Assembly (NCBI GenBank): GCA_017476305.1
Contig: JAFVAA010000588.1
Location: 1 to 8,780 of the forward strand
Length of the DNA: 8,780 nucleotides
From: Lachnospiraceae bacterium
Lineage (GTDB): Bacteria > Bacillota > Clostridia > Lachnospirales > Lachnospiraceae
Direction: 5' to 3'
Shown in pieces: positions 1 to 6,489 of the stretch. The notes below the pieces were generated by a model. That model did not search any database. It was not told the origin of the DNA and worked only from the letters and a program-made list of their open reading frames with translations. Positions within the stretch are counted from its first letter, which is position 1, and each line of letters begins with the position of its first letter. A program made the translations under genes and the position numbers.

Positions 1-87
1 ATTGACGATAAAAAGGCAGGAGAAGAATTTAGACAGCTGATCGAATTATTCAGGAAGGCCGCAGGCAGAAGGAGGGAAAGGTCTTAA
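1..87 (+). CDS. C-terminal end of an unidentified upstream gene (partial)
   Basis: Frame 1 is open from the first base and ends with TAA at 85-87, giving 28 residues that start IDDKKAGEEFRQ and end GRRRERS. The tail is strongly charged and probably an amphipathic helix with a basic end. The next gene's ATG follows the stop immediately, and its Shine-Dalgarno (GGAGGG, 71-76) lies inside this reading frame. The two genes are therefore probably co-transcribed and translationally coupled. The fragment is too short to assign a family. Because it precedes a defence-type helicase it may be a partner subunit, but that is inference from position only. Confidence 0.6.
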   Translation: MDDKKAGEEFRQLIELFRKAAGRRRERS

Positions 88-3000
88 ATGATGGCAAAGG
101 ACTTTCAGGAGGCTACAGCGAACCGCATTGCTGACCTTTTCAAAAAAGGGCACAAAAGGGTTTTAGTGGCAGATGAGGTGGGACTTGGTAAGACGATTGT
201 AGCCAGATCCGTCGTAGAGAAGATGGGGAAATGGTATGAGGAGATCGGCACTTCGGATTATGTAGTGGTATATATTTGCTCTAACGCAGGTATTGCAGAT
301 CAGAACTGCAGTAAGCTGGGGATTGCGAAGGAGAATCGTGTCAGTATATCAGAGGGAAGGCTTTCGATGCAGCATCTGATGTTAGCAGAGACGGAGAGCA
401 GGGCAAATGTCAGGCTGATTCCGATGACACCTGCAACCTCCTTTCAAATACGAAGTGGAGCCGGCACTGCTCATGAAAGAGCACTGGCATATCTTATTAT
501 GGATTATAGTCTTATATGCGGTGGTTATTCGGAAGAACTTTCTTTGCTGATGCGTACCCGTTTTATTACAACGAAGGAGTCCTGGGAGTGGTATTTATGG
601 TGGCAGAGGGAACGGATTGACAGGCTTCCGGCAAAAAAGAAATACCTTGCAGAGCTGAAGGATGAGCTGCGAAAGCATATGAAACCGGAGTTCATCGCAG
701 AGCTTCGAGCGGTGTGCCGAAGGATCCGGCGCTGTCAGGATGACCTTAGAGAGGATGCAAGACTGGATGGTATTCTTTCGTGGCAGGAACAGAAGAAGCT
801 GATTAATGAGATCCGCTACTGTTTTGCGGAAATCAGTCTGGGGAGACTTAACCCTGCGCTTGTGATCATGGACGAGTTCCAGAGATTCAAGGATTTGATA
901 GAGATGGATGAAAATGACCACAGTGACGGTGCTTTATTGTCCGGAAAATTTTTAAAGGAGAATACGAAAAGCTGTGTTCTGCTTTTGTCAGCGACACCAT
1001 ATAAGCCATATGCTACCCTGTCAGAGCTTGCAAATGGTGAGGAGACCCATTTACAGGGATTTATGCGGGTGATGGATTTTCTTTTTTGCGGAAAGCAGGA
1101 AAATGAAAAATTCCATACAGCATGGGAAAATTATTCCGATCATCTGGCGGAAATATGTGGCGATCATTTGAGTATCCTGATTGCTTCAAAGAAGGCTGCA
1201 GAGCAGGAATTATATGGTCATATGTGCCGCACGGAGCGCAGAAGCTCCGGTATCATTAATACTGCCAAGGCGTGTCCGATGGATGTGGAAAAGCTGTCAC
1301 CAGCAAATATTTCTTCTTATATAGAGCTGCAGGGATTTATGCAAAGGATGGGACTTGGGAGCTTTCCTATCGAATATGTAAAGTCTGCACCATTTTTGAT
1401 GTCCTTTATGAATTACAGAGTGAAGGAAAGGATGGATGAGGCAATGGCAGGAAAGAGAACAGACAGGAACAGGGAAATAAGGAAGCTGTCGCTGTCCTTT
1501 TTAAAGCGGGCACAGATTAATGCGTATAAGCCGCTGCCAGATACCAATGCGAGACTTCGCACACTTTTTGAAGAAATCTTTGGCAGTGGAGAGAACAGGA
1601 AAGGCTCTCCGGAATTGCTGCTGTGGATTCCTCCGGCGAACAAATATTACAGGGCAGGCAGTAAGAGTATTTTTGAGCAGTGTGAGGGGTATTCAAAGAC
1701 ACTGGTATTTTCAAGGTGGGAAATGGTGCCAAGAGTGATTGCCGCGCTTGCTTCGTATGAAGCGGAACGTCTGGTAAACAGACGCATTGGAAAGATAAGT
1801 GGAGAACTAAGATCCTACTATGCTCTGCCCGATGAGACGGATCTGGACGATGGTGATAATCCGCAGAGAAAACGGGGGAAAAACAGATTCTTAATCAGAG
1901 AGCAGAGGGAGCTTGTGGCATATCCGTCTGTGTGGCTTGCTGATAAGTATGATTATAAAAAGTATTACGGACAGGAATTGTTTCAGGTTCGTAAAGAAAT
2001 AAAACGGGAAATCAAAGCAGAAATTGTTAAATTGGCAAAGGAGACTGCTTTGCCCAGGGGAAACCTTGGTGCAAAACGGATTTTGACTTTCCTAAAATAT
2101 ATGGATGCGAAATATCTGGAAACAGAGGAGCCGGAACACCTGGAGCGCCTGCCATCGGATGAAGAGATAGCTGTCCTTGTGAATATGTCGATCGGTTCAC
2201 CGGCGGTTTGTCTTTACCGGGCATTGCCAGAGATGGAGGATGTTTTCAAAAGAATGGAGCTGGCACGGAGCTGCTGCGACAAAAGCTTTGTCCGTATGTT
2301 TAACAGACCGGAATCCCGTAGTATTATGGATGCAGTTTTTGAGGGAAAAAAGGGATATAGTGAGGAAAGACATTATGAACAGGTATTTCATTACTGTGTG
2401 GATGGCAATTTTCAATCCATGCTGGATGAATATAAGTTTGCATTAGATGCGGAGGGGGAAGATTTTGCGAATGCGATAAAGGAATCCTTTCTTCAGACCT
2501 CAAATCTTCCGTACATATCACAGGAGTTTTACAGGGCAGGCTTCACTGAAAGGCCGATGAAGAAAGCACCGAGACTTCGGGTGCATTTTGCGGCAGGATA
2601 TTTTGATGTAGCGCTCAGTGATAAGATGATGCAGCGTGTAAATAATGTGAGAAATGCGTTTAATTCCCCGTTCCGTCCTTTTGTGCTGGCAACGACATCG
2701 GTGGGACAGGAGGGACTGGATTTTCATTTGTATTGCAGAAGGATCATGCACTGGAATCTTCCGGGGAATCCGATTGACCTGGAGCAGCGCGAAGGGCGTA
2801 TCAACCGCTATCTGTGCCATGCAATCAGGCAGAATGTGGCAGCTAATGAGGATGCACCGGACTGGAAGGGAAAATTTGAGCAGACGAGAAGGAAGTACGG
2901 AGCAGATTCATCGGAGCTGATTCCGTACTGGTGTCTGCCGGAGGATTATCCGTACAAGTATCAAATGGAACGAATGGTACCAATGTATCCCTTCAGTCAG

Positions 3001-3171
3001 GACAAGGCAAAGTATGACAGAATCATCCATGTACTTGCGCTGTACCGTCTGACTTTGGGACAGCCACGGCAGGAAGAAATGATTGCCATTTTACAGCGTG
3101 AAGATTTATCGCCCGAACAGATGGAAGAACTGTTCTTTGATCTTTCACCGTATAGCAGGGGGCAGAAATGA
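88..3171 (+). CDS. Large SF2 (SNF2-like) DEAD/DEAH-type helicase, candidate defence-island helicase
   Basis: This is a 1027-residue superfamily 2 helicase/translocase. Visible motifs are Walker A in ADEVGLGKT (residues 28-36), motif Ia-like VVYICSNAGIADQN near 60-75, Walker B as IMDEFQRF with D262-E263, motif III SATPYK (301-306), motif IV KTLVFSR (537-543), motif V TTSVGQEGLDFH (869-880) and motif VI QREGRINR (900-907). About 325 residues separate motifs IV and V, far more than in a minimal SF2 core. They include charged and helical stretches and a SPAVCLYRALP segment. The DEVGLGKT/DEFQRF/SATPYK combination resembles a group of ~1000-residue helicases I associate with phospholipase-D-like proteins in defence islands; this comes from memory and is unverified. 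ATP-driven movement on nucleic acid is well supported, but the defence role is inferred. The start ATG follows the upstream TAA directly, with GGAGGG at 71-76; a second ATG at 91 is possible. The gene ends with TGA. It has no transmembrane segment and is probably cytoplasmic. Confidence 0.88.
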   Translation: MMAKDFQEATANRIADLFKKGHKRVLVADEVGLGKTIVARSVVEKMGKWYEEIGTSDYVVVYICSNAGIADQNCSKLGIAKENRVSISEGRLSMQHLMLAETESRANVRLIPMTPATSFQIRSGAGTAHERALAYLIMDYSLICGGYSEELSLLMRTRFITTKESWEWYLWWQRERIDRLPAKKKYLAELKDELRKHMKPEFIAELRAVCRRIRRCQDDLREDARLDGILSWQEQKKLINEIRYCFAEISLGRLNPALVIMDEFQRFKDLIEMDENDHSDGALLSGKFLKENTKSCVLLLSATPYKPYATLSELANGEETHLQGFMRVMDFLFCGKQENEKFHTAWENYSDHLAEICGDHLSILIASKKAAEQELYGHMCRTERRSSGIINTAKACPMDVEKLSPANISSYIELQGFMQRMGLGSFPIEYVKSAPFLMSFMNYRVKERMDEAMAGKRTDRNREIRKLSLSFLKRAQINAYKPLPDTNARLRTLFEEIFGSGENRKGSPELLLWIPPANKYYRAGSKSIFEQCEGYSKTLVFSRWEMVPRVIAALASYEAERLVNRRIGKISGELRSYYALPDETDLDDGDNPQRKRGKNRFLIREQRELVAYPSVWLADKYDYKKYYGQELFQVRKEIKREIKAEIVKLAKETALPRGNLGAKRILTFLKYMDAKYLETEEPEHLERLPSDEEIAVLVNMSIGSPAVCLYRALPEMEDVFKRMELARSCCDKSFVRMFNRPESRSIMDAVFEGKKGYSEERHYEQVFHYCVDGNFQSMLDEYKFALDAEGEDFANAIKESFLQTSNLPYISQEFYRAGFTERPMKKAPRLRVHFAAGYFDVALSDKMMQRVNNVRNAFNSPFRPFVLATTSVGQEGLDFHLYCRRIMHWNLPGNPIDLEQREGRINRYLCHAIRQNVAANEDAPDWKGKFEQTRRKYGADSSELIPYWCLPEDYPYKYQMERMVPMYPFSQDKAKYDRIIHVLALYRLTLGQPRQEEMIAILQREDLSPEQMEELFFDLSPYSRGQK

Positions 3172-3198
3172 TAAAGCATTTTTTGGGAGGGATTGCAT

Positions 3199-3258
3199 AT
3201 GAAAAATCAGTATGTATGTGATATAGGAGATTTTGGAAAAAATTCTTTAAAAATTTAA
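3199..3258 (+). pseudogene. Truncated start of an MKNQYVGDI-DYGKY family gene (19 codons)
   Basis: A good Shine-Dalgarno (GGGAGG, 3185-3190) sits 8 nt before this ATG, 28 nt after the helicase stop. The peptide reads MKNQYVCDIGDFGKNSLKI and then meets TAA. Its first ~16 residues match the distinctive N-terminus (MKNQYxGDIxDYxKYxLLR) of an uncharacterised bacterial protein family of roughly 200 or more residues that is often annotated near mobile or defence genes; this family memory is unverified. The rest of the gene is absent: after about 3250 the sequence becomes an AT-rich regulatory-looking region. I read it as the remnant of the operon's next gene, removed by a deletion whose right junction lies near 3247-3256. 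A genuine 19-residue peptide is possible but less likely. Confidence 0.6.
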
Positions 3259-3288
3259 AGTCAATTTAAGTTTCATCCTGTATATTAT
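3254..3288 (+). promoter_or_regulatory. Possible promoter with tandem TTTAAG response-regulator-like sites
   Basis: TTTAAAG (3254-3260) and TTTAAG (3265-3270) are spaced 11 bp start to start, one helical turn. A TATTAT -10-like hexamer follows at 3283-3288 with no recognisable sigma-A -35. Direct repeats replacing a poor -35 are typical of promoters activated by OmpR/PhoB-family response regulators. The left repeat is also half of an inverted repeat, CTTTAAA-AA-TTTAAAG (3245-3260). If real, it would drive the beta-helix gene at 3449. The region is AT-rich, so chance matches are a real concern. Confidence 0.35.
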
Positions 3289-3325
3289 ACTTCGGAAACG
3301 AAATAAATTTCCTTTCCGAGTATAA
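3285..3325 (+). repeat. 41-nt imperfect inverted repeat (18-bp hairpin)
   Basis: The left arm is TTATAC, bulged T, TCGGAAA, C, GAAAT. The right arm is ATTTC, C, TTTCCGA, GTATAA. Together they give 18 base pairs with one C-C mismatch, one bulged T (3291) and a 2-nt AA turn at 3305-3306. No T-tract follows, so it does not look like a rho-independent terminator. It overlaps the putative -10 element, which would fit an operator for a dimeric regulator or a 5'-leader hairpin of the downstream mRNA. Confidence 0.6.
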
Positions 3326-3448
3326 GAAAACATAGTTCTGATATGGAAGCATCCTGTATGGCAAAAGAAAATCAGGCGGTACGATCAGGAACATGTAAAA
3401 AAGAAAACAGATTAAATCAGAAGCTGGAAGGAATGGAGGGAATTTTGT

Positions 3449-5281
3449 ATGAGGAAAAGAAGATTATGTAAAAGTATTTTGGCACTTACGATGGCAGGCG
3501 CAGTAGCATTTGCCGGAGCGGGAACTGCATTGGCAGACGGACCGGGAGGAACTCCGCCGGAAATGCCAAGTGGAAGTGCGCCGGGAGGAACTCCGCCAAG
3601 CGGTGCACCAGGAGGACCGGGCGGTTCTTCCGGCAGCAGTGTCACATATAGTGGAGTAACGACGATAAGTGCCGCAGATACACAGTCCGGACAGACCTAT
3701 ACTTCATCTGCGGCGGACGAAAGTGCACTTCTCATAGACACCTCCGATGCTGTGACGATCACAGATCCAACGGTAACGAAAACCGGTGATTCCGATGGTG
3801 GAGATAATTGCAATTTTTATGGACTGAACGCAGCTGTTCTGGCAAAGGGCGGTGGCACGACCACGATTACCGGTGGTACGATCACTACATCTGCAGAAGG
3901 GGCGAACGGAGTGTTCTCCTACGGTGGAAATGGCGCACAGAACAGTACGGCAGGAGATGGAACGACGGTTAAGATTTCTGATACAAAGATTACTACGACC
4001 GGTGGTGGCAGCGGTGGAATCATGACGACCGGTGGCGGTGTGACAGAGGCAGCGAATCTGACGGTAGAAACGAGCGGACGCTCCTCCGCAGCAATCCGTA
4101 CCGACAGAGGTGGCGGAACCGTAAAGGTAACAAAAGGAACCTATACATCCAATGGACTTGGTTCGCCGGCAATTTACTCTACAGCCGATATCACAGTAAA
4201 TGATGCGACGCTTGTTTCCAATTTGTCTGAGGGTGTCTGCATCGAAGGGAAGAACAGCATTACACTGAATAACTGTGATCTGACAGCGAACAATACAGAT
4301 ACAAATGGGAATGCGACCTTTTATGATACGATTATGATTTATCAGTCCATGTCAGGAGATGCAGATTCCGGAACATCGACCTTTTCGATGACTGGTGGTT
4401 CCCTGACGAGTAAAAACGGACATGTTTTCTATGTAACGAATACGAATGCAGTGATTGACCTGACCGGGACGAAGATTGTAAATGAGGACAGTGCCGATGT
4501 ACTGATTTCTGTTTGTGACGACGGATGGAGCGGCGCAGGCAATATTGCCACCTTAAACGCCACGACTCAGGCTTTGAAGGGAAACATGTTAATAGGAAGT
4601 GATTCGACTTTGAATTTAAATCTTTCCGGCAGTACCTTTACTGGAAAGACGGGCGGAGAGATTACAAATGCGAAGGGAACTTCTGTTTCTGCTTCGATCG
4701 GAACGGTGAATGTGGTTCTTTATGATGATGCAGTATGGACCTTGACGGGAGATTCCACGGTTACTTCGATTTCAGGAACCGGAAAGATCAATTATAATGG
4801 GTATGCGCTGACGGTAGGAAGTACCAGGTATACATCCGGAAGTCCGGCAGAGGGCATTTCAGAAACGACAGAAACGCCTGCTGATCCGGTATATGTATAT
4901 GATGGAGATTCTAATAGCGGAACGACGGATGATGGGAAAACGGACAGCAGCACATCAGAGGATGGGAATTCGAATCATGATACATCGGACGAGACGGCAC
5001 AAGTCTTACAGGCAGTGCGCTTTAAGAATACGAAGAAGACCATTAAGTATAAAACCGTTCAGAAAAAGGCAGTATCTTATTCGGTAATCAAGGCATCTGA
5101 TGGTGGAAAGGTCACCTATAAGCTCACAAAGGGAAAGAAAAATTATATTACTGTTTCCAAAGCAGGAAAAGTGACGGTGAAAAAAGGTGCGAAAAAGGGG
5201 AGCTATACGATCAAGATTACTGTGGCTGCAAAAGGGACATATAAGAAAACGACAGGGACAATAAAAGTGGTAATTAAATAA
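3449..5281 (+). CDS. Secreted beta-helix surface protein with basic C-terminal Ig-like domain
   Basis: This is a 610-residue exported protein. Residues 1-29 form a signal peptide: basic MRKRRLCK, a hydrophobic core, and a likely signal peptidase I site after ALA (A29/D30). A Pro/Gly-rich linker follows (30-63) with PGGTPP twice. Residues ~64-455 are Thr/Gly/Asn-rich repeats with short VxI and TGGxxT turns, typical of a right-handed parallel beta-helix. An acidic Ser/Asp linker spans ~475-520. The end (V523-K610) is a very Lys-rich beta-sandwich-like module of the Ig/BIG2-like type common in Lachnospiraceae surface proteins. No LPxTG, C-terminal membrane anchor or SLH repeat is visible, so release or charge-based binding to the wall is plausible. 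I see no enzyme active site; adhesion or glycan binding is inferred. The start follows TGGAGGG (3434-3440) by 8 nt, and a terminator follows the stop, so the gene is probably monocistronic. Confidence 0.85.
   Translation: MRKRRLCKSILALTMAGAVAFAGAGTALADGPGGTPPEMPSGSAPGGTPPSGAPGGPGGSSGSSVTYSGVTTISAADTQSGQTYTSSAADESALLIDTSDAVTITDPTVTKTGDSDGGDNCNFYGLNAAVLAKGGGTTTITGGTITTSAEGANGVFSYGGNGAQNSTAGDGTTVKISDTKITTTGGGSGGIMTTGGGVTEAANLTVETSGRSSAAIRTDRGGGTVKVTKGTYTSNGLGSPAIYSTADITVNDATLVSNLSEGVCIEGKNSITLNNCDLTANNTDTNGNATFYDTIMIYQSMSGDADSGTSTFSMTGGSLTSKNGHVFYVTNTNAVIDLTGTKIVNEDSADVLISVCDDGWSGAGNIATLNATTQALKGNMLIGSDSTLNLNLSGSTFTGKTGGEITNAKGTSVSASIGTVNVVLYDDAVWTLTGDSTVTSISGTGKINYNGYALTVGSTRYTSGSPAEGISETTETPADPVYVYDGDSNSGTTDDGKTDSSTSEDGNSNHDTSDETAQVLQAVRFKNTKKTIKYKTVQKKAVSYSVIKASDGGKVTYKLTKGKKNYITVSKAGKVTVKKGAKKGSYTIKITVAAKGTYKKTTGTIKVVIK
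3542..3597 (+). repeat. 17-bp direct repeat in the Pro/Gly linker
   Basis: The 17-bp string CCGGGAGGAACTCCGCC occurs exactly at 3542-3558 and 3581-3597, 39 nt apart, and encodes PGGTPP twice. The spacing is a whole number of codons (13), so slippage between copies would change linker length without shifting the frame. Confidence 0.8.
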
Positions 5282-5299
5282 AGAATCCTGTCATAAAAC

Positions 5300-5341
5300 A
5301 AAAAAGGGAAAGGCATTGTTTTTCGTGCTTTTCCTTTTTTT
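5300..5341 (+). terminator. Rho-independent terminator after the beta-helix gene
   Basis: AAAAAAGGGAAAGGCA (5300-5315) pairs with TGCTTTTCCTTTTTTT (5326-5341) through a loop of about 10 nt, with one G-U pair and one bulged G. The A-tract before and T-tract after the GC-containing stem suggest it could act in both directions. It starts 19 nt after the stop codon at 5281. Confidence 0.8.
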
Positions 5342-5391
5342 GCGGGAGAAAAAAATTCTATAAAATCGTGGTGAAAAAAGAGCAGATGACT

Positions 5392-5418
5392 TAAAAAACA
5401 GAACAATCCAGCCGATAT
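5392..5418 (+). promoter_or_regulatory. Sigma-D (sigma-28/FliA-type) promoter for flagellin
   Basis: TAAA (5392-5395), a 15-nt spacer and GCCGATAT (5411-5418) match the sigma-28/SigD motility consensus TAAA-N15-GCCGATAW. It lies about 210 nt upstream of a flagellin gene, the classic sigma-D target. Transcription would start near 5425 and give a leader of roughly 200 nt. Confidence 0.8.
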
Positions 5419-5495
5419 ATATGATAAACGGTACGGAAGTATTTTGAGAATTTTTAAAGCAATAAAAAGCGAAAAGAACTTTGGTCTGGGAGGGG

Positions 5496-5528
5496 ATGAA
5501 AATGAAAAAAGTTTATTTCAGGTATTGA
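5496..5528 (+). CDS. Possible leader peptide mini-ORF (10 codons)
   Basis: ATG AAA ATG AAA AAA and on encodes MKMKKVYFRY, ending at TGA 5526-5528. GGGAGGGG (5488-5495) directly precedes the first ATG and lies 6 nt before the second (5502), so initiation is more likely at 5502, giving MKKVYFRY. It sits in the sigma-D leader of the flagellin gene, and its stop overlaps the TTGACA box of a second promoter. It may be a translated leader, a decayed gene start, or fortuitous. Evidence is limited to the ribosome binding site and position. Confidence 0.3.
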   Translation: MKMKKVYFRY

Positions 5529-5555
5529 CAGAGTAGGGGGGGACGATGTTATAAT
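5525..5555 (+). promoter_or_regulatory. Sigma-A-like promoter with perfect boxes and 19-nt spacer
   Basis: TTGACA (5525-5530) and TATAAT (5550-5555) are both perfect consensus hexamers, separated by 19 nt instead of the usual 17. The spacer holds a run of seven G. A start near 5562 would give a ~65-nt leader that keeps the CsrA-like hairpin. The long spacer may make it weak or dependent on an activator. Confidence 0.55.
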
Positions 5556-5584
5556 ATAAAATAGATTCACTGACGAAATTTATA

Positions 5585-5620
5585 TCTACAAGGAAGTAGA
5601 GATTCGTAAAACAGGGAGGT
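5585..5620 (+). promoter_or_regulatory. Two CsrA-like binding sites in the flagellin leader
   Basis: Site 1, CTACAAGGAAGT (5586-5597), matches the CsrA consensus RUACARGGAUGU at 10 of 12 positions. Its AAGGAA is displayed as the loop of a 5-bp hairpin, TCTAC/GTAGA (5585-5600). Site 2, AAACAGGGAGGT (5609-5620), also matches at 10 of 12 and contains the Shine-Dalgarno GGGAGGT. The two GGA cores are 23 nt apart. In Bacillus subtilis, CsrA represses flagellin (hag) through two leader sites, one over the Shine-Dalgarno, and FliW relieves it. The same layout is seen here; the regulation is inferred. Confidence 0.6.
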
Positions 5621-5627
5621 GCTGCAA

Positions 5628-6347
5628 ATGATTATTAAGAGAAATTCAGTGGCAGATAATAGTGCCAGAATGTATAAACGTGCCAGTGTTCAGCATAAAG
5701 ATTCAGCCGAAAAGTTGATTACCGGTTTTCAGATCAATCAGGCAAAGGATAATGTCGCTTATTTTGAGATTTCTGAAAAAATGCGCAGTCAGATCAGAGG
5801 TCTTGCGATGGCAGATAGGAACTGTCAGGATGGGATTTCCATGATACAGACTGCTTCTGGTACGCTTGGAGAGGCCGATTCGATTCTTCTGCGGGGAAGG
5901 GAGCTGGCTGTTCAGGCATCAAATGATACGCTTTCTGATTCCGATCGTGCTGCTATCAATGATGAGATCGTGCAGATAAAAGAGGAATTGGAGAGAATGA
6001 ATGAAACGACATTTAATGAAATATCTCTATTTGCTGAGTCGAATTCGATAGAAACAAGAGAAGATGAAGAACATAACAGTCTTGCATTTCAGGTAGGACC
6101 ATTGGCAGGACAATATATTACAGTTCATTTATTTTCTGTGTCCTTAGAAGCTATGGGCATTGATGATACCAATGTAATTACACGGGAAAGTGCAGAGAGT
6201 GCAATCCAGGAGTTTGATGATGCTATGGGTTATCTCAATGCAAAACGAAGTTATTACGGTGCAGTAGAGGGAAGATTGGGACATGCTCTGGATCAGGTGG
6301 AGGATTATTCTGATAATATGACGAATGCGGAAACACGGATTCGCTAA
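5628..6347 (+). CDS. Flagellin, divergent and truncated by an in-frame TAA
   Basis: This is flagellin, the filament subunit exported by the flagellar type III apparatus. I chose ATG 5628 (MIIKRNSVADN, like clostridial flagellins starting MII), 7 nt after GGGAGGT; a GTG at 5619 overlaps that Shine-Dalgarno and is unlikely. The product has 239 residues. Residues ~1-135 are the N-terminal D0/D1 part, including EKLITGFQINQAKDN (28-42), ISEKMRSQIRGL (48-59), NCQDGISMIQTA (65-76) and RELAVQASN (91-99). A short variable region spans ~136-165, and the C-terminal D1 helix ends at AETRIR. Conserved residues are lost: DDAAGL-type sequence reads DNVAYFE. TAA at 6345-6347 replaces the acidic residue of the usual RIRDTDM, removing the C-terminal D0 helix needed for polymerisation. 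Sigma-D and CsrA-like signals precede it. It may be a decaying paralogue, a sequence error, or a deliberate short variant. Confidence 0.85.
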   Translation: MIIKRNSVADNSARMYKRASVQHKDSAEKLITGFQINQAKDNVAYFEISEKMRSQIRGLAMADRNCQDGISMIQTASGTLGEADSILLRGRELAVQASNDTLSDSDRAAINDEIVQIKEELERMNETTFNEISLFAESNSIETREDEEHNSLAFQVGPLAGQYITVHLFSVSLEAMGIDDTNVITRESAESAIQEFDDAMGYLNAKRSYYGAVEGRLGHALDQVEDYSDNMTNAETRIR

Positions 6348-6476
6348 ACAAATATGGAAAAGACGATGGTGCATTATGCTACTACAAGGATACTGATGCA
6401 GTCCGGTGTTTCTATGATGGTGCAGGCAAATCAGTCTGCGAAAGGAGTTTCGTCATTGCTGGGATGGCTCGACTAA
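6348..6476 (+). pseudogene. Detached C-terminal D0 tail of the flagellin
   Basis: The 42 codons after the TAA remain in the flagellin frame and end at TAA 6474-6476. They read TNMEKTMVHYATTRILMQSG and finish with VQANQSAKGVSSLLGWLD. This matches the usual flagellin end (TDMAEEMV...ILxQAGxxMLAQANQxxxxVLxLL). With the stop read as an amino acid, the flagellin would be 282 residues long, normal for a small flagellin lacking D2/D3. I see no Shine-Dalgarno for independent translation. Confidence 0.8.
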
Positions 6477-6489
6477 ATAGATAAAAGTA

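Noticed and set aside
3343..3471. Open 42-codon frame (starts MEASCMAKENQ) overlapping the start of the beta-helix gene
   Set aside because: No Shine-Dalgarno before its ATG and no recognisable protein pattern; it lies in the leader of the real gene.
3412..3645. Minus-strand 77-codon frame rich in Pro and Gly
   Set aside because: It is the mirror of the Pro/Gly linker and signal peptide codons of the + strand gene.
5619..5627. GTG start nine bases before the flagellin ATG
   Set aside because: It overlaps the Shine-Dalgarno GGGAGGT, and flagellins of this type start with MII at the ATG 5628.
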